Shown in pieces: positions 1 through 7,431 of a DNA stretch of 56,894 nucleotides (position 1 is the stretch's first letter; every line of letters starts with the position of its first letter). Position numbers and translations under genes: made by a program. The DNA is from Amycolatopsis acididurans (lineage in GTDB: Bacteria; Actinomycetota; Actinomycetes; Mycobacteriales; Pseudonocardiaceae): the NCBI RefSeq assembly GCF_012328925.1, contig NZ_JAAXLS010000044.1:1-56894 (forward strand), written 5' to 3'. The notes beneath the pieces are model-generated. The model saw only the letters and a program-made list of their open reading frames with translations. It made no database searches and was not told the origin of the DNA.

Positions 1-124
1 GGCCGACACCATCGCCTCGGTCCGCCAGGCCGGCGCCACCGTCGCCGTCGCCGGCGGCGCGATCTACAACGCCACCGACCCCGGCGCAGCCGCCAAGGAA
101 CTCAAAAAACGCGCCACCGCCTAA
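1..124 (+). CDS. hps: 3-hexulose-6-phosphate synthase, C-terminal fragment
   Basis: Only the last 40 residues are present; the gene starts before the window. The reading frame opens at base 2 and ends at TAA 122-124. The visible end contains an AGATVAVAGGAIYNATDP stretch, the phosphate-binding end of an orotidine-decarboxylase-superfamily TIM barrel, followed by a short Lys/Arg-rich helix. In hexulose-6-phosphate synthase this barrel condenses formaldehyde with ribulose 5-phosphate. The call leans on the neighbours: 6-phospho-3-hexuloisomerase, transketolase, bisphosphatase, phosphofructokinase and ribose-phosphate isomerase follow on the same strand, which is the RuMP set. Another enzyme of the superfamily cannot be excluded from 40 residues alone. 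Confidence 0.75.
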   Translation, partial: ADTIASVRQAGATVAVAGGAIYNATDPGAAAKELKKRATA

Positions 125-173
125 CCCCCGCAGGAATTCGCGAACAAATCGAAATCATCAGGAGTGCGCGTCC

Positions 174-2306
174 ATGGCAGCAAAAGAATCGATCTCCAGT
201 CGCCGCGCGACCGAATCCACCGACGAGGTTGTTCGCTTGACCAGCAAGCGCGTCCCTGAAGACTGGACCGAGCTGGACGAGCGCGCGGTGGACACGGCTC
301 GCGTGCTGGCCGCGGACGCGGTCGAGCATTGTGGGAGCGGGCATCCCGGCACGGCGATGAGCCTCGCGCCCGTCGCCTATACGCTGTTCCAGCGGGTCAT
401 GCGGCATGACCCCGACGACGCGCAGTGGATCGGGCGGGACCGATTCGTGCTCTCCGCCGGGCATTCGAGCCTCACCCTCTACATCCAGCTGTTCCTCTCC
501 GGCTACGGCCTGGAGCTCGACGACCTGAAGTCGTTGCGCAAGTGGGATTCGCTGACCCCGGGGCATCCCGAGTACGGGCACACCAAGGGCGTGGAGACCA
601 CCACCGGGCCGCTTGGCCAGGGCCTGGCCAACGCGGTGGGCATGGCCATGGCCGCCCGCCGCGAGCGTGGGCTGTTCGACCCGGATGCCCCGCAGGGCGA
701 GAGCGTGTTCGACCATCAGATCTACGTGATCGCCTCGGACGGCGACATCGAGGAGGGTGTCACCTCCGAGGCTTCGTCGCTGGCCGGAACCCAGCAGCTC
801 GGCAACCTCACGGTGATCTACGACAGCAACGAGATCTCCATCGAGGACGACACCCGCATCGCGCTGTCCGAGGACACAGCCAAGCGCTACGAGTCCTATG
901 GCTGGCACGTCCTCACGGTCCACGGCGGCGAGGACGTGACCGGGTTCCTGGAGGCGATCGAGCAGGCCAGGGCCGAAACCGCCCGCCCGACCCTGATCGT
1001 GCTGCGCACCGTGATCGGCTACCCGGCGCCGACGAAGATGAACACCGGCAAGGTGCACGGCGCTGCACTGGGCGCCGAGGAGCTCGCCGCCGTCAAGCGC
1101 GCCGTCGGCCTGGACCCGAAGAAGAATTTCCAGGTCGACGACGAGGTCCTGCGCCATGCCCGCGAGGTGGCCGAGCGCGGCAGGGCAGATCACGAGAAGT
1201 GGCAACTCGAGTTCGACGCCTGGGCGCAGGCCAACCCGGAGCGCAAGGCGCTGCTGGACCGCCTCGGCAAACGCGAGCTGCCGGCAGGCTGGGCCGACGA
1301 TCTGCCCGTGTGGGAACCCGGCGCCAAGGGCGTGGCCACGCGCAAGGCGTCGGCCGCGGTGCTGGCCAAGCTGGGCGAGGTGCTGCCCGAGCTCTGGGGC
1401 GGGTCGGCGGACCTGGCCGAGAGCAACAACACCACGATCAAGGGTGCGGATTCCTTCGGGCCCGCCGACATCTCCACCAACGCCTGGAAAGCCCAGCCCT
1501 ACGGTCGCACGCTCCACTTCGGAATCCGCGAGCACGCGATGGGCTCGATCCTCAACGGCATCGCGCTGCACGGCGGCACCCGCCCGTACGGCGGCACCTT
1601 CCTCATCTTCAGCGACTACATGCGCCCGCCGGTGCGTCTGGCCGCACTGATGAAGCTGCCGACGATCTACGTGTGGACACACGATTCGATCGGCCTCGGC
1701 GAGGACGGCCCGACCCACCAGCCCGTCGAGCAATTGGCCTCGCTGCGCGCTATTCCCGGCCTGTCGATGGTACGCCCGGCCGACGCGAACGAGACCGCGC
1801 ACGCGTGGAAGGCCGTGCTGGAGGACACCAGCGGCCCGGCAGGTCTCGCGCTGACCCGGCAGGATGTGCCGACTCTGGAAGGGACCTCCGCCGAGGGCGT
1901 GGCCCGTGGCGGGTACGTGCTCGCCGAGGCATCCTCCGGTAGCCCCGAGGTGGTGCTCGTCGGCACCGGGTCCGAGGTCCAGCTCGCGGTGGAGGCCAGG
2001 AAGGTTCTCGAGGCCGAAGGCATTGCCACCAGGGTGGTCTCGATGCCGTGCGTGGAGTGGTTCGACCGGCAGGACCGGTCTTACCGGGAACAGGTGCTGC
2101 CTCCGGCGGTGCGTGCCCGGGTGGCCGTCGAAGCGGGAACGGCCCAGCCGTGGCACCGTTTCGTCGGCGACGCGGGCGAGATCGTGTCGTTGGAGCATTT
2201 CGGTGCTTCGGCGGACTTCAAGACCCTGTTCCGCCGGTTCGGCATCACCACCGAGGCCGTCGTCGAAGCGGCACGCCGAAGCCTGGCCTCCGCGCGATCG
2301 CGTTGA
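174..2306 (+). CDS. tkt: Transketolase
   Basis: A 710-residue transketolase, full length for the family. It transfers two-carbon ketol units and regenerates ribulose 5-phosphate in the RuMP and pentose phosphate cycles, using ThDP and a divalent metal in the cytosol. The N-terminal ThDP domain has the GHPG motif near residue 60, GPLGQG near 145 and the metal motif SDGDIEEG near 190. The central pyrimidine-binding domain has the FGIREHAMG active-site segment near residue 447 and THDSIGLGEDGPTHQP near 505. The ATG start follows an AGGAG-like site. It begins 49 bases after hps and is followed by a strong terminator, so hps-tkt probably ends one transcript. A dihydroxyacetone synthase is less likely given the typical transketolase core. 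Confidence 0.95.
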   Translation: MAAKESISSRRATESTDEVVRLTSKRVPEDWTELDERAVDTARVLAADAVEHCGSGHPGTAMSLAPVAYTLFQRVMRHDPDDAQWIGRDRFVLSAGHSSLTLYIQLFLSGYGLELDDLKSLRKWDSLTPGHPEYGHTKGVETTTGPLGQGLANAVGMAMAARRERGLFDPDAPQGESVFDHQIYVIASDGDIEEGVTSEASSLAGTQQLGNLTVIYDSNEISIEDDTRIALSEDTAKRYESYGWHVLTVHGGEDVTGFLEAIEQARAETARPTLIVLRTVIGYPAPTKMNTGKVHGAALGAEELAAVKRAVGLDPKKNFQVDDEVLRHAREVAERGRADHEKWQLEFDAWAQANPERKALLDRLGKRELPAGWADDLPVWEPGAKGVATRKASAAVLAKLGEVLPELWGGSADLAESNNTTIKGADSFGPADISTNAWKAQPYGRTLHFGIREHAMGSILNGIALHGGTRPYGGTFLIFSDYMRPPVRLAALMKLPTIYVWTHDSIGLGEDGPTHQPVEQLASLRAIPGLSMVRPADANETAHAWKAVLEDTSGPAGLALTRQDVPTLEGTSAEGVARGGYVLAEASSGSPEVVLVGTGSEVQLAVEARKVLEAEGIATRVVSMPCVEWFDRQDRSYREQVLPPAVRARVAVEAGTAQPWHRFVGDAGEIVSLEHFGASADFKTLFRRFGITTEAVVEAARRSLASARSR

Positions 2307-2382
2307 TGCCAACCCGAAGGGGGTAGGAGGCGCCCGTCGTCAACCGGCAACCCATCGACGAGGGATGATCGGCCCTCCGAAA

Positions 2383-2434
2383 GGCGCGTTTTCGCGCCGG
2401 CGGCCCCGGCCAGCAGCCGGGGCCGCTCCTTTTT
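2383..2434 (+). terminator. Rho-independent terminator after tkt
   Basis: Two stacked hairpins follow the transketolase stop. A small one has GGCGCG pairing with CGCGCC around a TTTT loop (2383-2398). A larger 11-bp stem, GCGGCCCCGGC (2400-2410) and GCCGGGGCCGC (2416-2426), has a five-base loop and is followed by TCC and a T run at 2430-2434. This is a strong intrinsic terminator and splits the RuMP locus into two transcription units. Confidence 0.85.
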
Positions 2435-2574
2435 GCCGGTCAATATTTGTTATCCCAATTAGGGAATAGTGGTTCTCAATGTCGCGAACCTTGTTGGTCA
2501 CCGCGCGCGTGGACAATCATATTGTTCTACGTAGCTGACCGGTTTTCCCGGCCCGCAAATGGAGGACGATCTCG
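2435..2574 (+). promoter_or_regulatory. Probable promoter region of the phi operon
   Basis: This stretch between the tkt terminator and the hexuloisomerase gene is clearly richer in A+T than its surroundings, as expected for a promoter. At 2453-2465 it holds a small inverted repeat, TCCC-N5-GGGA, which could be an operator. A GGAGGAC ribosome site at about 2561 serves the TTG start at 2575. I cannot assign -35/-10 boxes with certainty. Confidence 0.45.
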
Positions 2575-3162
2575 TTGACGCAATCGACTGCGAAGAAACT
2601 CGAGGCCACACATTTCACGGACGCGACCCGTGCTGTGCTCGGTGAGGTGGACCAGGTGCGCGCGGGAGTGCATTCCGCGGCCTGGGTCCGGGCCGGCGCG
2701 TTGTTGCTCAAGGCACCGGCCGTGTTCACCATCGGCACCGGGCGCAGTGGGCTCGCCCTGCAGATGGCCGCGATGCGGTTCATGCACCTCGGACTCCCCA
2801 CGCACGTGGTCGGCGAAGTGACCGCGCCGGCGATCGGCCGGCGCGACGTCCTCGTCGCGGCATCGGGCTCGGGGTCGACGGCCCGGGTGGTGCGGGCCGC
2901 CGAGACCGCTCGTGAGCAGGGCGCGGATGTGATCGCGCTGACCACCGCGGCGGACTCGGCGCTGGCCAAGAACGCGACCGAAGTGCTCATCATCCCGGCC
3001 GCGGACAAGCAGGACTTCGACGGCACCAGCTCGATCCAGTACGCGGGCAGCCTGTTCGAACAGTCCGTCCTGCTGATCACCGACGCGCTGTTCCACACGC
3101 TGTGGAAGAACAGCGGGACCCGGGCGCGTGAACTGTGGCGCCTGCACGCGAATCTTGAGTGA
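2575..3162 (+). CDS. hxlB: 6-phospho-3-hexuloisomerase
   Basis: A 195-residue SIS-domain protein of normal family length. It isomerises D-arabino-3-hexulose 6-phosphate to fructose 6-phosphate, the second step of formaldehyde fixation. The SIS signature is clear: FTIGTGRSGLALQMAAMRFMHLG near residue 45, VLVAASGSGSTARVV near residue 93, then an aspartate/glutamine-rich segment (DGTSSIQYAGSLFEQ) that typically closes the sugar-phosphate site. The start is TTG, chosen because GGAGGAC lies about 8 bases upstream and no better start precedes the conserved part. It opens a second transcription unit after the tkt terminator and precedes the bisphosphatase gene. Confidence 0.9.
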   Translation: MTQSTAKKLEATHFTDATRAVLGEVDQVRAGVHSAAWVRAGALLLKAPAVFTIGTGRSGLALQMAAMRFMHLGLPTHVVGEVTAPAIGRRDVLVAASGSGSTARVVRAAETAREQGADVIALTTAADSALAKNATEVLIIPAADKQDFDGTSSIQYAGSLFEQSVLLITDALFHTLWKNSGTRARELWRLHANLE

Positions 3163-3278
3163 CCGCCGCGCATCCCGAGCCACCGGCGGTTTTCCCGAGC
3201 CTGCCGCCGGGGTCGCTCGAACGCGCCGGTGCCGCGATCTCTCCGTCCTGATGCCACAGACAAGAAGAGGAGTCCGAA

Positions 3279-4259
3279 ATGGAGTGTCAGAGTGAGGTCG
3301 CGCCGCGAACGTGCGTCGATATCCATGTTCTGGAGGCGGTAGCGCTGGCCGCCACCCGTCGCGCGGCGGTGGCCAGCTACGCCTGGGTCGGGCGGCACGA
3401 TCAGAAAGCCGCCGACGCCGCGGCCACCACGGCGATGCGTCAGGCCTTGGCCGACGCCCCTGGGCGCGGAACGGTCGTGATCGGGGAGGGCGAAAAAGAC
3501 GACGCCCCGATGTTGTTCAACGGTGAGATCGTAGGCACCGGCCACGGTCCGGACTTCGACATCGCCGTGGATCCCCTCGAGGGAACTTCGTTCTGTGCCA
3601 AGGATCTGCCCGGCGCGCTGGCGACGATCGCGTTCGCTGAGCCGGGAACCCTGTGGTCGCCCGGACCCGGGTTCTACATGGACAAGATCGTGGTGCCCCC
3701 GCAGGCGAAGGATGTCATCGATCTCGACGACCCTCCTGAGCGCACCCTGCTCAAAGTCGCCACCGCTCTGGGCAAGCAGATCAGCGAGCTCCGCGTTGTC
3801 ATCATGGACAAGCCGCGGCACCAGGACCTGATCGCGCGGGTGGTGCGGGCCGGCGCCGCCGTGCAAACTCCGGCGGGCGGCGACGTCGGGGGGAGCCTCG
3901 CGGTGCTCCTGCCGACACTCGATGTCGATCTGCTGCTCGGAGTCGGCGGCACACCCGAAGGCGTGATGACCGCGACCGCGGTCCGTGCCCTGGGGGGCGG
4001 CATGCTGGGCCGCCTGGCCCCGCAACGTGCCGAGGAGGCGGACGCCATCCGGGCAGCGGGCATGTCCCTCGACCGGATCTACACCTGCGACGAGCTGGCC
4101 GGCGGCGATGGCTTCTTCGTTGCCTCCGGCGTCAGCGGAGGGCCGATTCTCGGACGTCCACGCCTGTCCGATGACAGGACGATCGTCGAATCGCTCTTGA
4201 TCTCCCAGGGACAGGTTCGGCACCTCACCCAGACCACCTTCGAAAAAATTCCCGGATAG
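3279..4259 (+). CDS. glpX: Class II fructose-1,6-bisphosphatase (GlpX type)
   Basis: A 326-residue GlpX-family phosphatase. It dephosphorylates fructose 1,6-bisphosphate and often sedoheptulose 1,7-bisphosphate, a step that rearranges sugars back to ribulose 5-phosphate in RuMP cycles. Family marks are VVIGEGEKDDAPML near residue 68, the metal/substrate segment FDIAVDPLEGT near 92, GGDVGGSLAVLLP near 204 and VGGTPEGVMTATAVRALGG near 223. The ATG start follows an AAGAGGAG-like site. It lies between the hexuloisomerase and phosphofructokinase genes. Carrying both bisphosphatase and kinase in one operon suggests the pair serves the fructose/sedoheptulose rearrangement rather than plain gluconeogenesis; that is inference. 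Confidence 0.9.
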   Translation: MECQSEVAPRTCVDIHVLEAVALAATRRAAVASYAWVGRHDQKAADAAATTAMRQALADAPGRGTVVIGEGEKDDAPMLFNGEIVGTGHGPDFDIAVDPLEGTSFCAKDLPGALATIAFAEPGTLWSPGPGFYMDKIVVPPQAKDVIDLDDPPERTLLKVATALGKQISELRVVIMDKPRHQDLIARVVRAGAAVQTPAGGDVGGSLAVLLPTLDVDLLLGVGGTPEGVMTATAVRALGGGMLGRLAPQRAEEADAIRAAGMSLDRIYTCDELAGGDGFFVASGVSGGPILGRPRLSDDRTIVESLLISQGQVRHLTQTTFEKIPG

Positions 4260-4325
4260 TCGCGCCGCGATACGGAATCCATCCCGAAGCGGGCACCAGA
4301 TGACCATCACGATCAAGGAGATTCG

Positions 4326-5714
4326 GTGACGTTACACCTGGACGACCTCCGCGTTCGCCACCTCGGCGCGTGCCGTTACGACTCGCCGTTCTCCGAGATG
4401 CTCTCCAGCAAACAGACCTCTCCGCACTACGTCGCCGAAGGTGACCGCGTCCTGCTGGAGGACACCGTTTCCATGATTGCCGGGCACGATCTCCCGGCGG
4501 GCCTGGTGCCGAGTTTCGAGGCCGCCGGGCCTCGCCGGAAGATCTATTTCGACCCCTCGCGGGTCACCGCCGGCATCGTCACCTGCGGTGGGTTGTGCCC
4601 CGGTCTCAACAACGTCATCCGCGGTCTCGTCCAAGAGCTTTCCGTGCATTACAAGGTCAAGCGGATTCTGGGCTTCCGGAACGGTCTGCAGGGACTGACC
4701 GCCGAACACCGCGATGACACGATCGAGCTGACGCCCGAACGCGTTCGCGATATCCACAAGGCCGGCGGCACCATTCTGGGCAGCTCACGCGGCGGCCAAG
4801 ATGCCGACGAAATGGTCGACAGCCTCGTCCTGCGAGACGTCGACATCATGTTCGTCATCGGTGGCGACGGGGGGATGCGCGCCGCGACGTTCCTCAGCAA
4901 GGCGATCAAGGCGCGTGGCCTCGACATCGCCGTCATCGGGGTGCCGAAGACGATCGACAACGACCTGCCCTTCACCGACCAGTCGTTCGGGTTCCAAAGC
5001 GCGTTCGCGCGGGCTACGGACTTCATCTCCTCGGTCTCCGTCGAAGCCGCGGCGAGCCCGAACGGTGTCGGGATCGTGAAGCTGATGGGCCGCCATTCCG
5101 GGTTCATCGCCAGCTACGCCGCGCTGGCCGCCAACGGGGCGGACATCGTCCTGATCCCCGAGGTTCCCTTCACCCTCGGGGGACCCGACGGCCTGCTGGC
5201 CCATGTCGAGCACCACGTGCGAGCCAAGGGTTACGTGGTCATCGTGCTCGCCGAGGGGGCGGGCCAGGACCTCTTCGACGAACACGGCCAGCCGCAGCAC
5301 AACGGCCGCGGCACCGACGCCTCGGGCAACGTCAAGCTCGGAAACATCGGGGAGCTGCTCAAGGAGCGCATCACCGACCACCTGACCGCGGTCGGTCTTG
5401 CCCCCACGATGCGCTACCTCGACCCGAGCTACGCGATCCGCAGCATCGCCGCCAACGCCTACGACAGTGTCTATTGCCTGCGGCTGGCGCATGCCGCGGT
5501 GCACGCCGCCATGGCCGGTCGTACCGAAGCCGCCGTCGCGCGGTGGCGGCGGCGTTTCGTCCATGTCCCGTTGTCGTTGATGACCAGCCGGCGCAACCAG
5601 GTCGACCCCGACGGTGACCTGTGGATGTCCGTGCTCGAAACGACCTGCCAGCCGGCCGAATTCGGTTCGGCGCCGGACCGGGAAAGCATCCGCTCTTCGG
5701 TGTTCTCGGCCTGA
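4326..5714 (+). CDS. pfk: 6-phosphofructokinase, probably ATP-dependent long form
   Basis: A 462-residue phosphofructokinase of the long clade shared with plant and protist ATP enzymes. It phosphorylates fructose 6-phosphate so that the hexose made from formaldehyde can be cleaved by aldolase. Visible motifs are GIVTCGGLCPGLN near residue 84, GGDGG with Gly182 and PKTIDND with Lys208 and the catalytic-type Asp211. Gly at the first position is the known ATP-type determinant (E. coli Gly104), whereas PPi enzymes carry Asp there. Lys at the second position is shared by PPi enzymes and this ATP subclade. The start is GTG after AAGGAG. Codon 3 is TTA, a rare codon in this DNA. Methylotrophic Amycolatopsis is known to use an ATP enzyme on C1 substrates. 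Confidence 0.9.
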   Translation: MTLHLDDLRVRHLGACRYDSPFSEMLSSKQTSPHYVAEGDRVLLEDTVSMIAGHDLPAGLVPSFEAAGPRRKIYFDPSRVTAGIVTCGGLCPGLNNVIRGLVQELSVHYKVKRILGFRNGLQGLTAEHRDDTIELTPERVRDIHKAGGTILGSSRGGQDADEMVDSLVLRDVDIMFVIGGDGGMRAATFLSKAIKARGLDIAVIGVPKTIDNDLPFTDQSFGFQSAFARATDFISSVSVEAAASPNGVGIVKLMGRHSGFIASYAALAANGADIVLIPEVPFTLGGPDGLLAHVEHHVRAKGYVVIVLAEGAGQDLFDEHGQPQHNGRGTDASGNVKLGNIGELLKERITDHLTAVGLAPTMRYLDPSYAIRSIAANAYDSVYCLRLAHAAVHAAMAGRTEAAVARWRRRFVHVPLSLMTSRRNQVDPDGDLWMSVLETTCQPAEFGSAPDRESIRSSVFSA

Positions 5715-5750
5715 GCGGCCGGGCCTGTCCTGCTCGGTGGAAGGAGTTCC

Positions 5751-6512
5751 ATGCAATCGGGCAATGACCACGACCGGGCCAAGCGGGCCGCGGCGAGGTG
5801 TGCGGTCGAGACCTACGTCCTGGATGGCATGAAGCTGGGGCTGGGGTCGGGAACCACGTCGCATTGGTTCGTCCGCGCGCTGGGTGAAGCCGTGGCGCGA
5901 GGGCTCGACGTCGTGGGTGTGCCGACCTCGACGGCCACCCGGGATCTCGCGCTCGAGGTGGGCGTACCGCTGACCACGCTCGTGGAGGCCGTCCGGCTCG
6001 ACCTGGCGATCGATGGCGCCGACGAGATCGATCCGCAGGGCGCCATGATCAAAGGTGGTGGCGCCTGCCTGCTGTGGGAGCGCATCGTCGCCGACGCCGC
6101 CGACCGGATGGTCGCGGTGGTGGACGAAGGCAAGCTCGTGCCCACGCTGGGCGCGTTCCCCCTGCCGATCGAGGTCATTCCATACGAGTGGGAGTCGACC
6201 CGGCGGTCGATCGCGCGCCTGCTGGAGAAACTCGGTCAGCCCGCCGCGGAACTCTCGCTGCGGATCCGCGATGGCGCGCCCGTCGTCACCGACAGCGGCA
6301 ACTACCTGATCGACGCCGACCTGAAATCGATCATCGATCCGCTGGCGATCGACGGCAGGCTGAACTGGATTCCCGGCGTGGTCGAAAACGGGCTGTTCAC
6401 CGGAATCGCGGACGAGATGGTGATCGGCCGCGCCGACGGCACGTGCGAGGTCCGCGATTGCAGCAGGGCGCTCACCGCCCGGCCGTCGACGACCCCGCGC
6501 GGGGACCGTTGA
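5751..6512 (+). CDS. rpiA: Ribose-5-phosphate isomerase A
   Basis: A 253-residue RpiA. It interconverts ribose 5-phosphate and ribulose 5-phosphate and so supplies the formaldehyde acceptor. Family motifs are GLGSGTTSHWFVRALGE near residue 27, the catalytic loop DGADEIDPQ near 86, KGGGACLLWE near 99 and the VVDEGKLV segment near 123. Near 190 comes TDSGNYLIDA, which matches the usual TDxGNxIxD. The ATG start has GGAAGGAG just upstream. It is the last gene of the phi-glpX-pfk-rpiA unit. No convincing terminator is visible between it and the transposon scar that follows. Confidence 0.92.
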   Translation: MQSGNDHDRAKRAAARCAVETYVLDGMKLGLGSGTTSHWFVRALGEAVARGLDVVGVPTSTATRDLALEVGVPLTTLVEAVRLDLAIDGADEIDPQGAMIKGGGACLLWERIVADAADRMVAVVDEGKLVPTLGAFPLPIEVIPYEWESTRRSIARLLEKLGQPAAELSLRIRDGAPVVTDSGNYLIDADLKSIIDPLAIDGRLNWIPGVVENGLFTGIADEMVIGRADGTCEVRDCSRALTARPSTTPRGDR

Positions 6513-6574
6513 CGGCTCCGAGCGCACGGATTGGGCAACCCGGCTAGGTGTGCTCGGCCGGTTGGAGTGTGGCT

Positions 6575-7118
6575 TGTCTAGGACCGGCTCCAACGCGGAG
6601 GCTCTCGTGTCACACGCTCACGCCCGCACCACGTTCCAGGGACGCCTACTGATCGTGCGACGGCATCAAGCTGGCTGGCCCCAAGCCCACATCGCGAAAG
6701 CAATGGGGATCGCCCGCCGGACAGTCAAGAAGTGGCTGGACCGCTACAACGCGGAAGGCCCGGCCGGCCTGCTCGATCGCTCCTCACGCCCACACACCGG
6801 CCCGACCCGCACCGCACCGCGGACAGAGCAGCTGATCGTCGCGACCCGCCGGCGCGAACGGCGCGGCCTGACCGATATCGACACGACGCAGGCGATCACG
6901 TTCTACCGCACCGAGCGGGGTCGCAGCGAGCACTCGACGAACCGCCGCCTCTCGCGTGGCGACTCGCCGCTGCTGGGCTACGACGCCTTCCATCTGGTCG
7001 ATCGGCTCATGCCCAGCCGCTGCTCTGGAAGCTCGTGCCGAACCCGGTCGATGTGATGGTGATCGAGGGCGCCGGCCACTACGAAATTCCGACCACCTGT
7101 AATCCGGATCTCAGGTGA
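6575..7118 (+). pseudogene. Chimeric scar: IS481 transposase head joined to alpha/beta-hydrolase tail
   Basis: The left end begins TGTCTAGGACCGGCTCCAAC at 6575, which looks like an IS481-type terminal repeat. From the GTG at 6607 about 90 codons encode the IS481 N-terminal helix-turn-helix (RRHQAGWPQAHIAKAMGIAR, then TVKKWLDRYNAEG). The catalytic DDE domain is absent. At about 6870 the same frame passes into sequence that looks like the C-terminal part of an alpha/beta hydrolase (FYRTERG, LLGYDAFHLVDRLM). Near 7010 this shifts to another frame (QPLLWKLVPNPVDVMVIEGAGHYEI) and soon ends. The insertion removed most of both genes, so I do not expect a product. Assigning the hydrolase part rests on motif recognition only. 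Confidence 0.65.
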
Positions 7119-7431
7119 CCGCGTTACCGTCGCGTTAACGATAAGTTCTCCGCTTCGCTGACGGTGCGTGACGGTGAACTGCTGAAAGCCGCGTTTGTCT
7201 GGATCATCGTTCCAACCGGCTTGTTTCCACCATGTTTAGACCTCCCATCAGGACGCTTCCGGTTCCGCCCCCGCCGCACCACGAACGGTGGAATCGGTTG
7301 AAGAGCAACCGGCTTATCGGCTAGCTTCACGTGCCCCTTAGCCCAAATGGCTGTACCACAGTCGGGCTGCTGCGGATCGGTGTCGCCCCGCAGAGCAAAC
7401 CTGGCCGTGGAGCCAAGCTCGGAGGTCTCCC
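7119..7431. other. Intergenic region before the megasynthase operon
   Basis: No coding region is supported here. The stretch is somewhat richer in A+T than its flanks and should carry the promoter of the megasynthase operon. A GGAGGT ribosome site at 7421-7426 sets the TTG start at 7432. I could not identify a convincing operator or terminator. Confidence 0.5.

Noticed and set aside
102..2312. A very long open frame antisense to transketolase
   Set aside because: It is the GC-rich shadow of the transketolase gene; its translation is Arg/His/Gly-rich with no domain, while the plus strand encodes a full enzyme.
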